Source: Anaerostipes hominis (ex Lee et al. 2021) (GTDB lineage Bacteria > Bacillota > Clostridia > Lachnospirales > Lachnospiraceae). Taken from it: a stretch of DNA of 49,050 nucleotides. How positions within the stretch are numbered: position 1 is the stretch's first letter; the number at the start of each line of letters is the position of its first letter. This document shows positions 15,361-23,621 of the stretch, in pieces. Both the position numbers and the translations under genes were made by a program. The stretch spans positions 1 through 49,050 of the forward strand of contig NZ_NQOG01000021.1 in assembly GCF_002270485.1 (NCBI RefSeq). The letters are read 5' to 3'. Below the pieces are notes generated by a model, which was not told where the DNA came from, ran no database searches, and saw nothing but the letters and a program-made list of their open reading frames with translations.

Positions 15361-15433
15361 GCGATAGTAGTACAGTTGGTAGTACGCAACCTTGCCAAGG
15401 TTGAGGTCGCGGGTTCGAGTCCCGTCTATCGCT
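15361..15433 (+). tRNA. tRNA-Gly (anticodon GCC)
   Basis: Acceptor stem GCGATAG/CTATCGC, D-arm GTAC/GTAC, anticodon stem CAACC/GGTTG with loop TTGCCAA giving GCC, T-arm CGGGTTCGAGTCCCG and discriminator T. A tyrosine integrase remnant starts about 130 bases downstream, so this tRNA is a likely attachment site. No second copy of its 3' end was found in the window. Confidence 0.95.
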
Positions 15434-15565
15434 CTTTTTAATGCTGGAAAATCTAGTATTTCTCATGGTTTCATCGGTTTAAATAGTAAATCTGACTGCT
15501 GTCAAAATTAAATTATTGATGTCAAAAAGTTTGGACACTTTTTAAAGAAAAAATGACGATAGTTT

Positions 15566-15985
15566 TTATAAAACTGCCGCCATTTTTTTTCGTTTCTTTT
15601 CCGCTTCTGTTGAAATGATGTAGCATTGTTCCGTGGTTGCGATATCCGAATGACCAAGTATATCTGCAATATCTCTGGTACTCATTCCAGCTTCATGTAA
15701 TACAGTTGCAACGGTTTTGCGTAGCAGATGAGGATGTACTCTGTCAGGTTCAACCCCGGCTCTTTCACATAAATTCTTTAAATCTTTAGAAAGCTTTGCT
15801 GTTTTTTCTATATATTGATGCCCATCATAGCAAAGCAGTTGATTTGGTTTATACCATCCATTTTGCTGATGCAATTCCTTTAAAAGCCTTAATACTAACA
15901 TAGCTCTCCCGGTCAGTGGCACTTCACGTTTGGAATGTGCAGTCTTTGTTTCACCAATGTCATAAACCTGTTTAATGATATGGTA
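15566..15985 (-). pseudogene. Tyrosine recombinase (integrase), C-terminal fragment
   Basis: Reading from about 15985, the frame gives YDIGETKTAHSKREVPLTGR and ends with the catalytic region: HPHLLRKTVATVLHEAG (HXXR), ILGHSDIATTEQCYIIS (H and the nucleophile Y). The catalytic half of a Tn916/phage-type integrase is therefore complete, but the N-terminal DNA-binding domains and first catalytic arginine are missing. They are replaced by IS30 sequence at about 15986. An in-frame ATG at 15922 would give only a 118-aa piece. It is a remnant of the element that used the neighbouring tRNA-Gly. Confidence 0.8.
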
Positions 15986-16594
15986 TAAAAAAAGTTGACA
16001 CCCGCATTACCGAAATGGACACGGTGATTGGATGCGAGGGCAGCCGCAAGGTTCTCCTGACCATGCACTTTTGTTCCTGTGACATTATGGCAGCGTTCCT
16101 CCTGGACTCCAAGGAAACCACAGGAGTTGAAAAAGTGTTTGACTCTATCAATAAAGCTTATCGGTACATGGCTTTTCAGCACCGCAATCCCCCTGATACT
16201 TACCGGCAGGGGAGGCGAGTTCAGACATCCGGACAAGCTTGAATGCGGCATTGACAATATCATCCGCACAAGGATCTATTATTGTGATCCGATGGCTTCA
16301 TGGCAGAAACCGCACTGTGAGCGGAACCACGAATACATCCGGAAAATCTGCCCGCAGGGCAAGAGCTCTTTCGATAACATGACACAGGATGACGTGAACC
16401 TGATGATGAGCCACATTAACAGTTCCTGCCGGGAAAGTCTCGGCGGTCTGACACCGTTCACACTTGCAAAAATGATATTGCCCGATGAACTCATGGACTT
16501 CCTCCATCTGTCTGAAATTCCGGCGGATGAAGTCATCCTTACGCCGGCACTGGTAAACGGCAAGCAGAAACCAATGCGTAACACGCAGGCATAA
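15986..16594 (+). pseudogene. IS30 family transposase, 5'-truncated and frameshifted
   Basis: The DDE domain of an IS30 transposase. The first frame has ITEMDTVIGCEGSRKVLLTM and runs to about 16180. Reading then shifts to GRGGEFRHPDKLECG, YYCDPMASWQKPHCERNHEY and ICPQGKSSFDNMTQDDVN, which carry the second aspartate and the E region. The N-terminal helix-turn-helix is missing and the frames do not join, so it is inactive. Its left end is fused to the truncated integrase, suggesting a deletion between the two. Confidence 0.82.
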
Positions 16595-16920
16595 GACGCT
16601 GGTATTTCATGTGTTTACAGTAGGGGCATCCATGCTCGGCTGGCACAACGTGCCAACACTTTAATTACCCTGTGACGAATGCCTAACAATAAAATAAATC
16701 TGCGGATACGAGCCACCATAATAACCTATTAGGCAGGTGGAATTCAGTCTTACAGTACACAATCCCAGTTGCTTGCAACCGCATACCCTTTTTTTAGCAG
16801 CCAATGGTCAAGGGTAACTAAATTCCACTTTATACCCATTCCTGACATCTGTCAAAGCCTTAAAAATGGAATTTAGTTGTCAATACGGAATTTAAGTTTA
16901 CAAGCGGATTTTAACTTTTC
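16595..16920 (+). repeat. Non-coding right part of the IS30 remnant with inverted repeats
   Basis: No gene is seen in these 326 bases. AACTAAATTCCA (16816-16827) and TGGAATTTAGTT (16867-16878) are a perfect 12-base inverted pair. A related GTGGAATTCAG stands at 16738-16748 and CGGAATTTAAG at about 16886. These look like repeated end sequences of the IS30-type element or of two nested copies. Confidence 0.5.
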
Positions 16921-16956
16921 ATTCAGGTATTCTTTAAAAACAGTCTGCCCCGTTTT

Positions 16957-18168
16957 TTAACCTTCAGGGGACATAAACGACATCCCATTCTGAGGGAGTT
17001 GTGTGCCAAAACAGGCACATGCTGTCGCCCCCACATCTGACAATGTTTTTCTTATCCCAAGATCTGTCCCTTCCATCCCCTTTTTATATACGAGCAAAGG
17101 GACACATTCTCTTGTATGTTTGCTGTGTCCGATCTCGGGATCATTTCCATGATCCGCCATCACGACCAGGATATCCTGCTTTTTGAGGCACTCCATAAGT
17201 TCTCCGATCTTGCGGTCCGCGATCTCCAGGATCTTTTTGTAAGCCGGTGCTGACTGGGAATGTCCGGCCAGGTCTGTTTCCTGTACATTTGTACAGATAA
17301 ATCCCTTTTTCATCCGCCCCATCTCCCTGATCGTAAGTTCCATGACTTCTTCCGTATCCACGCAGGAAACGCTCTTCCCATACTCATTATTCACGATATC
17401 TGCGACTTTTCCAAACAGCGAGACCTCATATCCCGCCCTGCCAAGAATGGACGGAGCCTGTACCTGCGGATCCACGCCATATCCTAAATGCCTGCACTGA
17501 TACCCATGCTCATAAGATCTTGACTTTGAAGACGCTATCCCGATGAACCTCCCCTGTCTGATCTCTTCGGCATCCCACAGATCCTGCATCGTATTGCCTG
17601 TCCCTCCAAATACGATGACCCGACCAACTGTGGCAACCTTCCTCACTAGCCGGCCGATCTCAAGTTCTTTTTCAAAGGGCATATAATCCAGCGGAGCCGT
17701 CACATTATAGCACATTCCCAGATCTGCCTCCAGGTTGTCCGCCACAGTGGCATATTCGTCGACAAGAAGATATCTGAGCCCTTTCCTCTCGATCACTTCG
17801 ACAATATATCCTGCTTTTTCCAGACAGTCCCGTATCTCCTCGGCTTTCTCCTGAAATGGATGCTGATCCGGCTTTTTGGGGAGGGTCCCCATGATCTCCT
17901 GATGTCCTATAAACGTATCTGCCCCAAAATGCATCAGCTCACATTTCCCGAAGTTTGCGCAAGGTGCAAACTTCATGCATGAGCTCTCCTTTCCATAGGC
18001 GTTCATCAGTCCCAGCCTCTCCAGATTCCTTAATCTCAGTTCGGGAAACCTCCGCAGCAAAGACCCCAATGTATCCGCCTTCTGGTCAGCTGGCCTGACC
18101 ATTGCCGTATCTTTCATAGCACCGATGCCGAAGCCGTCTAACACGATCACTACGAATCTTTTGTCCAT
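16957..18168 (-). CDS. yhfW: YhfW-like phosphopentomutase-superfamily protein
   Basis: A 403-residue alkaline-phosphatase-superfamily enzyme related to phosphopentomutase. Metal and phosphate-site motifs are VVIVLDGFGIGAMKDT at the N-terminus, GADTFIGHQEIMGTLP in the middle, and near the C-terminus VVMADHGNDPEIGHSKHTRE. Length is close to that of E. coli YhfW (about 408). True DeoB has a similar motif set, but the location inside a full yhf cluster decides the name. It overlaps yhfX by 19 bases and is the last gene of the operon. The substrate is unknown; a phosphosugar or related phosphoester is likely by family. Confidence 0.85.
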   Translation of the reverse strand: MDKRFVVIVLDGFGIGAMKDTAMVRPADQKADTLGSLLRRFPELRLRNLERLGLMNAYGKESSCMKFAPCANFGKCELMHFGADTFIGHQEIMGTLPKKPDQHPFQEKAEEIRDCLEKAGYIVEVIERKGLRYLLVDEYATVADNLEADLGMCYNVTAPLDYMPFEKELEIGRLVRKVATVGRVIVFGGTGNTMQDLWDAEEIRQGRFIGIASSKSRSYEHGYQCRHLGYGVDPQVQAPSILGRAGYEVSLFGKVADIVNNEYGKSVSCVDTEEVMELTIREMGRMKKGFICTNVQETDLAGHSQSAPAYKKILEIADRKIGELMECLKKQDILVVMADHGNDPEIGHSKHTRECVPLLVYKKGMEGTDLGIRKTLSDVGATACACFGTQLPQNGMSFMSPEG

Positions 18169-19322
18169 TTCTGCCTCCCCTGACTGTCATAGACTCCTAT
18201 GATCTTTTTCTCTCCTCTGTGAAGCCCTTCCACGAGCACGACATCACTTCGCGTCACAAATATCTGAAACCGGAACGCCATAAGCACGGTATCTCCCACC
18301 TGGCACATCTGCGAAAGCCCAAAGTGATAGTCGATACTGTCACTGTCCGGTGGGATGACAGAAACCTGTTCCATCTTCTCCATCCCCGTCCCCACAAGAG
18401 CGTTTTCCACATGGGAGCGCCTGTAATATCCGCCCCCGTAACAGTAACCTCTGTTCTCAAAATTGTGGGATACTTCCGTTACATATACACAACATGGGAT
18501 CTCCGGCTCATCACATTCCGCGTGAAGTGGTGTAGTCCCCGTCAGCCCATGGCCGGGTTCCGCGCTGTTGCCCCCATAGACCGCCATTTTTTTCAGGGTC
18601 GAACAGCAGCTTGCGGAAGGCGTGTTTACAAGTTCACACGGCATCCCTGCCTTCTCCATGATTGATGCCGCCTCTAACACGGTCTTCAGATTATGGATCG
18701 GCCGAATCTTCTTCTCTTCTGAGTCATACAGATAGCACGGGAACGACGTGACCCCTGCCACTTTTACATTTTTACAGTCTTTCTCCACCCAAAGCGCGGT
18801 CTCTTTCATCTCTTCCAGCGAAAATCCGGCGGTCTGTCCGGAATACATCATGTCACCGCCTGCAGCGACACGGAGTAATATTTTCTGTATCTTTCCAAGT
18901 TCCGCGGCGGCTTTTTGTATCTCTTCGATTTTTTCGCGGGTATAGACGGTCATATATTCCACCCCATAAGCCACAAAACATTTTACTTTATGGCCAGGTA
19001 TCTGCACCAGATGGCCCGCATTTTTGATGGGGATGCCATGGCGCATCATGACTTCAGCTTCTTTATAGTCAACGGTCACTGCCCCTTCATATCCCATCTC
19101 GACAAGTCTCTTTGCCAGATATGGATTTCTCCCGACTTGTTTGAGCATAAAGAAGAGCCTTATGCCGTATGCTTTGCCCGTCTTCGCGATATTCCGCGCA
19201 TTTTCAAGGAATGTATCTACATCTATTATGTAAGAATCCGGGCTGACCCGGCCCGTCTGGTGCAGTTCAAACGCCGTGTTTAACAGTGCCGGATTCTTCT
19301 TTCTCAACTGGTTCACAAACAT
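18150..19322 (-). CDS. yhfX: YhfX-like PLP-dependent alanine-racemase-fold protein
   Basis: A 390-residue protein of the fold-type III PLP enzyme class. The PLP lysine is expected in the N-terminal barrel at RLFFMLKQVGRNPYLAKRL (compare the AVKANAYGH of alanine racemases). Later barrel strands appear as VAGVTSFPCYLYD and a phosphate-binding-like region as NTPSASCCSTLKKM. Length fits E. coli YhfX (about 387). The start ATG overlaps the end of yhfS by ten bases. Amino-acid racemase or decarboxylase chemistry is expected from the fold; the substrate is not known from sequence. Confidence 0.85.
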   Translation of the reverse strand: MFVNQLRKKNPALLNTAFELHQTGRVSPDSYIIDVDTFLENARNIAKTGKAYGIRLFFMLKQVGRNPYLAKRLVEMGYEGAVTVDYKEAEVMMRHGIPIKNAGHLVQIPGHKVKCFVAYGVEYMTVYTREKIEEIQKAAAELGKIQKILLRVAAGGDMMYSGQTAGFSLEEMKETALWVEKDCKNVKVAGVTSFPCYLYDSEEKKIRPIHNLKTVLEAASIMEKAGMPCELVNTPSASCCSTLKKMAVYGGNSAEPGHGLTGTTPLHAECDEPEIPCCVYVTEVSHNFENRGYCYGGGYYRRSHVENALVGTGMEKMEQVSVIPPDSDSIDYHFGLSQMCQVGDTVLMAFRFQIFVTRSDVVLVEGLHRGEKKIIGVYDSQGRQKWTKDS

Positions 19323-20416
19323 ATCTTCACACTTTCTACCGCCCTTTTAAGGATACGCAGCACCGTATCAGCGCCTCCCCGCATAGGATTGATACGGATC
19401 ATCCTCTTCTCGAGAGCGGGATCTGCTTTTCGGAATGTGCCGGAGAGTCTGTAAAACATAGGCACTATCTCATATTTCGATTCTGCCCCCACCGGATTTG
19501 GGGCCGCGCCGGATCTTTCTGCCTCTTCTAACACCTGAGCGGCAATATCTTCTTCAAATTCTACAAGTACGATCTTAGATTGCGCATTTGCCAGAAAGGC
19601 GTCTTTTATCCCGTCTATCTCGCCGGCTTTCAGTCTTCTGACACACTCCTTCCCCACCTCTGCTTCAATGGCCAGAGACACCGGGGCATATGTCAGCCCG
19701 CGCAGGACATCCATGGCCTCGTGGCCCTGTACCTGCATCCCCCCGGAATAATTCCATCCTATGATCTTGTCTGTATATCTTTTCTTCCCGATAACGATCC
19801 CCACTCCTTCCGGCCCAAGGAGCTTAAAAGAGGAAAAACACGAAAGATCCGCGCCACACTGCACTCCGGTCCTGCTCATCTTCATCACGGCATAATTGTC
19901 ATCAGTTAAGATGAGGATATCCGCACATTTTCTGATGGTCCCGATCACAGTCTCCATATCATAGCTGTCTTCTGGCTTCTGTCTCGTATATTGTATTAGG
20001 GCCCCCCGGATATCCGGATCCTGCCCCAATGCCCGTTCTATGTCTGCCAGGTTGTTAAAATCCGCTTTTTTAAGATCTAGTCCCATCATTTCCATGGAAA
20101 TGGAAGTCGTACTGTAGACCGGGGCATCATGAATCAATATCTTGCTGCCCGGTGGCATCATGGCAGACAGGCCCAGACGAATGGCGCCGCTTCCTGCGCC
20201 CCGTACAAGGACGCAGGATTCCGCATCAAAAAAGTCCGCGATGACCTGTTCTGCCTTATATGTCGTCACAGGCTTATTGAAACCAGGCACGACACCCAGA
20301 TCTCCTCTGCTCAGCATCTCATGCCCCCGAAATACTTTCGTGATACAATCGATCATCTTAAACTGGGCCGCGACAGCTTCTTTTACATCCATCCCTTCCA
20401 ACGGATAAGTCAGCAA
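19313..20416 (-). CDS. yhfS: YhfS-like PLP-dependent aminotransferase-class enzyme
   Basis: A 367-residue fold-type I PLP enzyme of the Cys/Met-metabolism type. VLVRGAGSGAIRLGLSAMMP is the cofactor-binding entrance, ILILTDDNYAVMKMSRTG carries the aspartate that pairs with the pyridine nitrogen, and SCFSSFKLLGPEGVGIVIG has the Schiff-base lysine. The start is TTG at 20416 with GGAGGGAAATATA ahead of it. Length matches E. coli YhfS (about 361). It lies after php and overlaps yhfX. Probably an amino acid or amino-sugar lyase/transferase in the unknown yhf pathway. Confidence 0.85.
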   Translation of the reverse strand: MLTYPLEGMDVKEAVAAQFKMIDCITKVFRGHEMLSRGDLGVVPGFNKPVTTYKAEQVIADFFDAESCVLVRGAGSGAIRLGLSAMMPPGSKILIHDAPVYSTTSISMEMMGLDLKKADFNNLADIERALGQDPDIRGALIQYTRQKPEDSYDMETVIGTIRKCADILILTDDNYAVMKMSRTGVQCGADLSCFSSFKLLGPEGVGIVIGKKRYTDKIIGWNYSGGMQVQGHEAMDVLRGLTYAPVSLAIEAEVGKECVRRLKAGEIDGIKDAFLANAQSKIVLVEFEEDIAAQVLEEAERSGAAPNPVGAESKYEIVPMFYRLSGTFRKADPALEKRMIRINPMRGGADTVLRILKRAVESVKICL

Positions 20417-20436
20417 TATATTTCCCTCCTTTACTT

Positions 20437-21345
20437 CTACATATCAAGGATCCTGGCTGGATTATGGATCAGCATCTTGTCAAGCGTTTCCTGTGACACG
20501 CCTCTTTCCCTGAGAAGTGGCACAAATCTTTTCATGACAGTGGTATAGCCGTCGTACTTCCCATATCTCACCATATAGGATCTCCTCGAGATATCCTGGG
20601 ATAAGAGGATGTGGTCCTCATATCCCTTTTCAAGCAGCCACATCAGATTGTCCGCCCGCTTTTCGTCCGACAGATATGCTGTCTTTCCCACTGTATCGTA
20701 TGCTATATTCACTCCCGTATCCAGGATCGCTTTCTGATAGGCTCTGTCGTCCGACAGGTCGATATGGCCTAAAATGACCTTATCCGGATCTATCCCCTGT
20801 CCTTGCAGCAAGGCAGATTGTTCCAGCCCCAGCTGCCCCAGCTGGCAATGTGTCGTCACGGCACATCCTGTCTTTACCCCTGCTGCCGCAGCCGCTTTCA
20901 GTACTTTTTCTTCACTGGGAGCCAGTTCTTTCTCCCCGCCTGCCACTTCTCCTATGATACCTGCTCTTATGTCAGTCCCGTCTATCCCTTCCAGGATATC
21001 CCGGCAAAAAATATCACAGATTTCTCCTATTGTCCCCGACCGGACACTTTCAGGGTGATACGCTTCCAGATAAAATCCGGTCGACGCGATGATCTGTATG
21101 CCACATTCTCTGCTTATCTGCCTGAGCATGCGCACATTTCTCCCCATGTCATTGCAGGTCACTTCGATCACACTTTTGACCCCCAGGGCTTTCATAAGAT
21201 CCACTTCACTTTCGATGAGCACCGAATCGTCAAATACGGAGTCTGTATCCTTTCGTACCGGGGACAAGTCCAGGGCAAGATGTTCGTGGCACATGGTGAC
21301 GCCGACAGCTCCGGCATCAATACGTCCTTTAACTGTATTTATCAT
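20437..21345 (-). CDS. php: Phosphotriesterase homology protein (YhfV)
   Basis: A 302-residue amidohydrolase-superfamily metalloenzyme. The two-metal site is visible as VTMCHEHLALDL (HXH), GIIGEVAGGEKEL (a glutamate replaces the carbamylated lysine), AVTTHCQLG, VILGHIDLSDD and ILLSQDISRR. Php of E. coli (about 292 residues) likewise has Glu at the bridging position. The enzyme should cleave a phosphoester, lactone or related bond in the metabolite made or used by the neighbouring PLP enzymes. It sits 23 bases after yhfT. Confidence 0.88.
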   Translation of the reverse strand: MINTVKGRIDAGAVGVTMCHEHLALDLSPVRKDTDSVFDDSVLIESEVDLMKALGVKSVIEVTCNDMGRNVRMLRQISRECGIQIIASTGFYLEAYHPESVRSGTIGEICDIFCRDILEGIDGTDIRAGIIGEVAGGEKELAPSEEKVLKAAAAAGVKTGCAVTTHCQLGQLGLEQSALLQGQGIDPDKVILGHIDLSDDRAYQKAILDTGVNIAYDTVGKTAYLSDEKRADNLMWLLEKGYEDHILLSQDISRRSYMVRYGKYDGYTTVMKRFVPLLRERGVSQETLDKMLIHNPARILDM

Positions 21346-21368
21346 AACTTTTCACCGTCTTTTCTGTC

Positions 21369-22685
21369 TTATACCAGCGGCGTAAGCCCGATCAGGTAGG
21401 TAAGGTTGAGCAGGAGCCCTGTCGCGATGGCCGCGATCGGGCCGATAGCCATGCGCATGATCTTCCGCCCCGTCGCCTCATTGATCAGATAGATCACGCC
21501 ACCGATCAAAAACCCGCCTTCTGCACCTGCGGAAGTGCCCGCCCCCATCGCACCGCATGCTGAGATAGAGCCGATCAGCAGGGCGAACTCGACACAGGTG
21601 TTCATCGCGCTCCTGATATTGTCAGAAGCATCACGCATAGACGGAAATCTGCCAAGGAATTTCCCGATCAGGCCTAAAAGCATGACTTCCACAAAAATGA
21701 TGACAGCACCTGATACTGCGGCAATGATCGGATTCGGCGAGAGATATCCTGCAACATAGATAAATGTAAAGCCCGCAACGCCATATACACCTGTCGTAAC
21801 TGCTGTCGTAGCTATCAGAGGGATAAAACTCAGGCCTCTCATAAATTCATTTGTGGCGACTGTCTTGATAAGAGCATCTGCCTCCGCCGCATCTGTCATC
21901 ACATACGCCTTGGAAAGATCGAACATGGAAACGTCGCTCCCGGCAAAGACGTGGATATTACATATGACAGCGATAAGTGCTCCCGCGATCATCAGGAACG
22001 GAAGGTTTTTCTTGATCCTTGCAGTCCTTTCCGAAAATACATTTAATGTCTCTCCTTCTTTATTGTCTTGTTTATCCTTTGCATCCCTGTAAATGCACAG
22101 TGCGACAAGAAGGACGACACCAACCATCATCGTCCATGCATCCGCGCTGATCGTAGAAAATTTCGGCCCCCCGAAACGGAATACCACTACGACGACTGCG
22201 GAGATTATCCCTGTCCTCATCCCAAACTGCATGATGATGGTGATGATCGGGAAGATCGCAAAACCTGTGACCACATATGTACCGACATTGCCCAACGCTC
22301 CTATCAGGTCTACCGGCATGCCTGTCAGCACGGTGTTCACGCCCCCTATCGCCGTGATACAGAGAACCCCATATGCCGCCCCCAGGATCGGGGCCAGCCA
22401 CTTCTTCGGCGAGGCGATCCCGATGATATCCGTGGCAAGGAATAAAAGCCATGGATTAAGAAGATTTGTGGCAAGTGCATTTCCGATCCCTACAGATGCG
22501 ATGAACCCCACACTCAGCCCAAAAGCGATCGTCGCCATCTCCGTTCTGTGCATGCGCCCTTCAATATATTCCGGTATGACAGGTCTTATCCCATCATGAA
22601 ATACTGCCATGCCCATATGTGAGATAAACGCTGTCATAGCACAAGTGACCATCACTAAAATAATGTTTATAACGCTAAGCTCCAT
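21369..22685 (-). CDS. yhfT: YhfT-like multi-pass membrane transporter
   Basis: A 438-residue integral membrane protein with about 11-12 hydrophobic segments, for example NIILVMVTCAMTAFISHMG at the N-terminus, VGVVLLVALCIYRD near 185, and FIYVAGYLSPNPII near 310. One soluble loop lies near 195-225 (KDKQDNKEGETL). Glycine-rich helices such as LIGSISACGAMGAGTSAGAE are present. It matches the size of E. coli YhfT (about 434). Role: uptake of the yhf pathway substrate across the cytoplasmic membrane, by position and topology. Confidence 0.85.
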   Translation of the reverse strand: MELSVINIILVMVTCAMTAFISHMGMAVFHDGIRPVIPEYIEGRMHRTEMATIAFGLSVGFIASVGIGNALATNLLNPWLLFLATDIIGIASPKKWLAPILGAAYGVLCITAIGGVNTVLTGMPVDLIGALGNVGTYVVTGFAIFPIITIIMQFGMRTGIISAVVVVVFRFGGPKFSTISADAWTMMVGVVLLVALCIYRDAKDKQDNKEGETLNVFSERTARIKKNLPFLMIAGALIAVICNIHVFAGSDVSMFDLSKAYVMTDAAEADALIKTVATNEFMRGLSFIPLIATTAVTTGVYGVAGFTFIYVAGYLSPNPIIAAVSGAVIIFVEVMLLGLIGKFLGRFPSMRDASDNIRSAMNTCVEFALLIGSISACGAMGAGTSAGAEGGFLIGGVIYLINEATGRKIMRMAIGPIAAIATGLLLNLTYLIGLTPLV

Positions 22686-22710
22686 CCCTGTTTCCTCTCT
22701 TTCTCCTAAA

Positions 22711-23076
22711 TCACTTTTCTGTCTCTTTCTTCATAAGTACGTCCATCAGTACCGAAACTGTCCCTTCAATATTGGATACTGTCATCCCAAAACATATCTT
22801 TCCCGCCTCGACAAAGCTCTCAATCTCAGATCTGTCCGGCTTTCCACCGTTTTTACAGACAGTACAGCATTTTCCATAACCGATGAGCCCGATCAGGATC
22901 GAGATCGCCGATCCCCCGCCACTCTCACATGCTCCAAAATAATAATCTGCCCTTCCGTCCTTGAGCATCGGGACCGCCCCCATATCCGTAGTGACGATCG
23001 TTTCCGCCTCCGGGCACGCTTTTAAGATAGCGTCCTTCATCTCATTTTTCTGCATCCCGCCGATTGCGATCTTCAA
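22711..23076 (-). CDS. yhfU: YhfU-like (DUF2620) protein
   Basis: A 121-residue protein of the YhfU family. MKIAIGGMQKNEMKDAIL is followed by VTTDMGAVPMLKDGRADYYF, then a glycine-rich loop GACESGGGSAISILIGLIGY with a CCTVCKNGG motif. The three cysteines are close together and could bind a metal. The start is TTG with an AAGGAGGAAGGAACA ribosome site. It lies between yhfY and yhfT. No biochemical activity is known to me; a PTS-like small partner of the transporter is possible. Confidence 0.82.
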   Translation of the reverse strand: MKIAIGGMQKNEMKDAILKACPEAETIVTTDMGAVPMLKDGRADYYFGACESGGGSAISILIGLIGYGKCCTVCKNGGKPDRSEIESFVEAGKICFGMTVSNIEGTVSVLMDVLMKKETEK

Positions 23077-23108
23077 TGTTCCTTCCTCCTTTTCCCTTTC
23101 TGTGCATT

Positions 23109-23471
23109 TCAGCCACCCAATACATTACAGACATGGACGAATATGAACCCTTTTTCCGCATCTGAAAGTTCTACTGGAAGTCTGCCCATCACTTTTCCGA
23201 AAAATGCGGATGCTTTCTCATAAACAGGTTCCTCTTTAAGCGCTTCCAGGATTTCCGCGTCGATGGGCTCCTCCTTCTCTCCTTCTTTTGTCCTTTTCAG
23301 GGCCATCGCCAAATGGGTGATAAAGATCCCTGCTTTTTCTTCATCCACATCCTCCCTCTCCTGTGCGAGGATATCAACTATCTGTCCGCATACAGCGGCA
23401 TCATCTTTCGTTATGATGTCAGCAGAACATAAAATATCTATCCTCTCATACAGGTTCTCTTTTACTTCCAA
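23109..23471 (-). CDS. yhfY: YhfY-like PRD-domain protein
   Basis: A 120-residue single PTS-regulation-like domain. The start is TTG at 23471, preceded by AAAGGAGG five bases upstream. A longer frame from 23621 would overlap the yhfZ end and the operator, so it is rejected. The PRD fold shows in the helices around FITHLAMALKRTKEGEK (the histidine that could be phosphorylated) and ELSDAEKGFIFVHVCNVL (second histidine). Length is the same as I remember for E. coli YhfY. Downstream of its own operator and promoter, it begins the catabolic part of the operon. Confidence 0.82.
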   Translation of the reverse strand: MEVKENLYERIDILCSADIITKDDAAVCGQIVDILAQEREDVDEEKAGIFITHLAMALKRTKEGEKEEPIDAEILEALKEEPVYEKASAFFGKVMGRLPVELSDAEKGFIFVHVCNVLGG

Positions 23472-23486
23472 ACCATCCTCCTTTCT

Positions 23487-23539
23487 CAATATACAATATT
23501 TTGTATATTGGTATGATATATTTTGTCTGCAATGGGACA
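23487..23539 (-). promoter_or_regulatory. yhfY promoter and perfect YhfZ-type operator
   Basis: The inverted repeat CAATATACAA/TTGTATATTG with TATT between spans 23487-23510, just before the yhfY ribosome site. On the minus strand a possible promoter (TTGTCC, 16 bases, TATCAT) lies immediately upstream, ending at 23513. The same sequence, with three changes in 24 bases, stands before yhfZ at 24551-24574. The paired sites point to one regulator, most likely YhfZ. Confidence 0.7.
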
Positions 23540-23621
23540 ATGGCACTGTCTTTGCTCCAGCAGACATTTCCCAATACAGACAGTCCAAAGCAATGCTCTT
23601 GCTTCTGCTTTGCAGCATCAT

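Noticed and set aside
16957-18168. Ordinary deoB phosphopentomutase of nucleoside salvage
   Set aside because: Motifs fit both, but the gene overlaps yhfX in a full yhf cluster and there are no deo genes nearby.
20803-21399. 198-codon plus-strand frame opposite php and yhfT
   Set aside because: It runs antisense to two well-supported genes and encodes no recognisable domain; no ribosome site.
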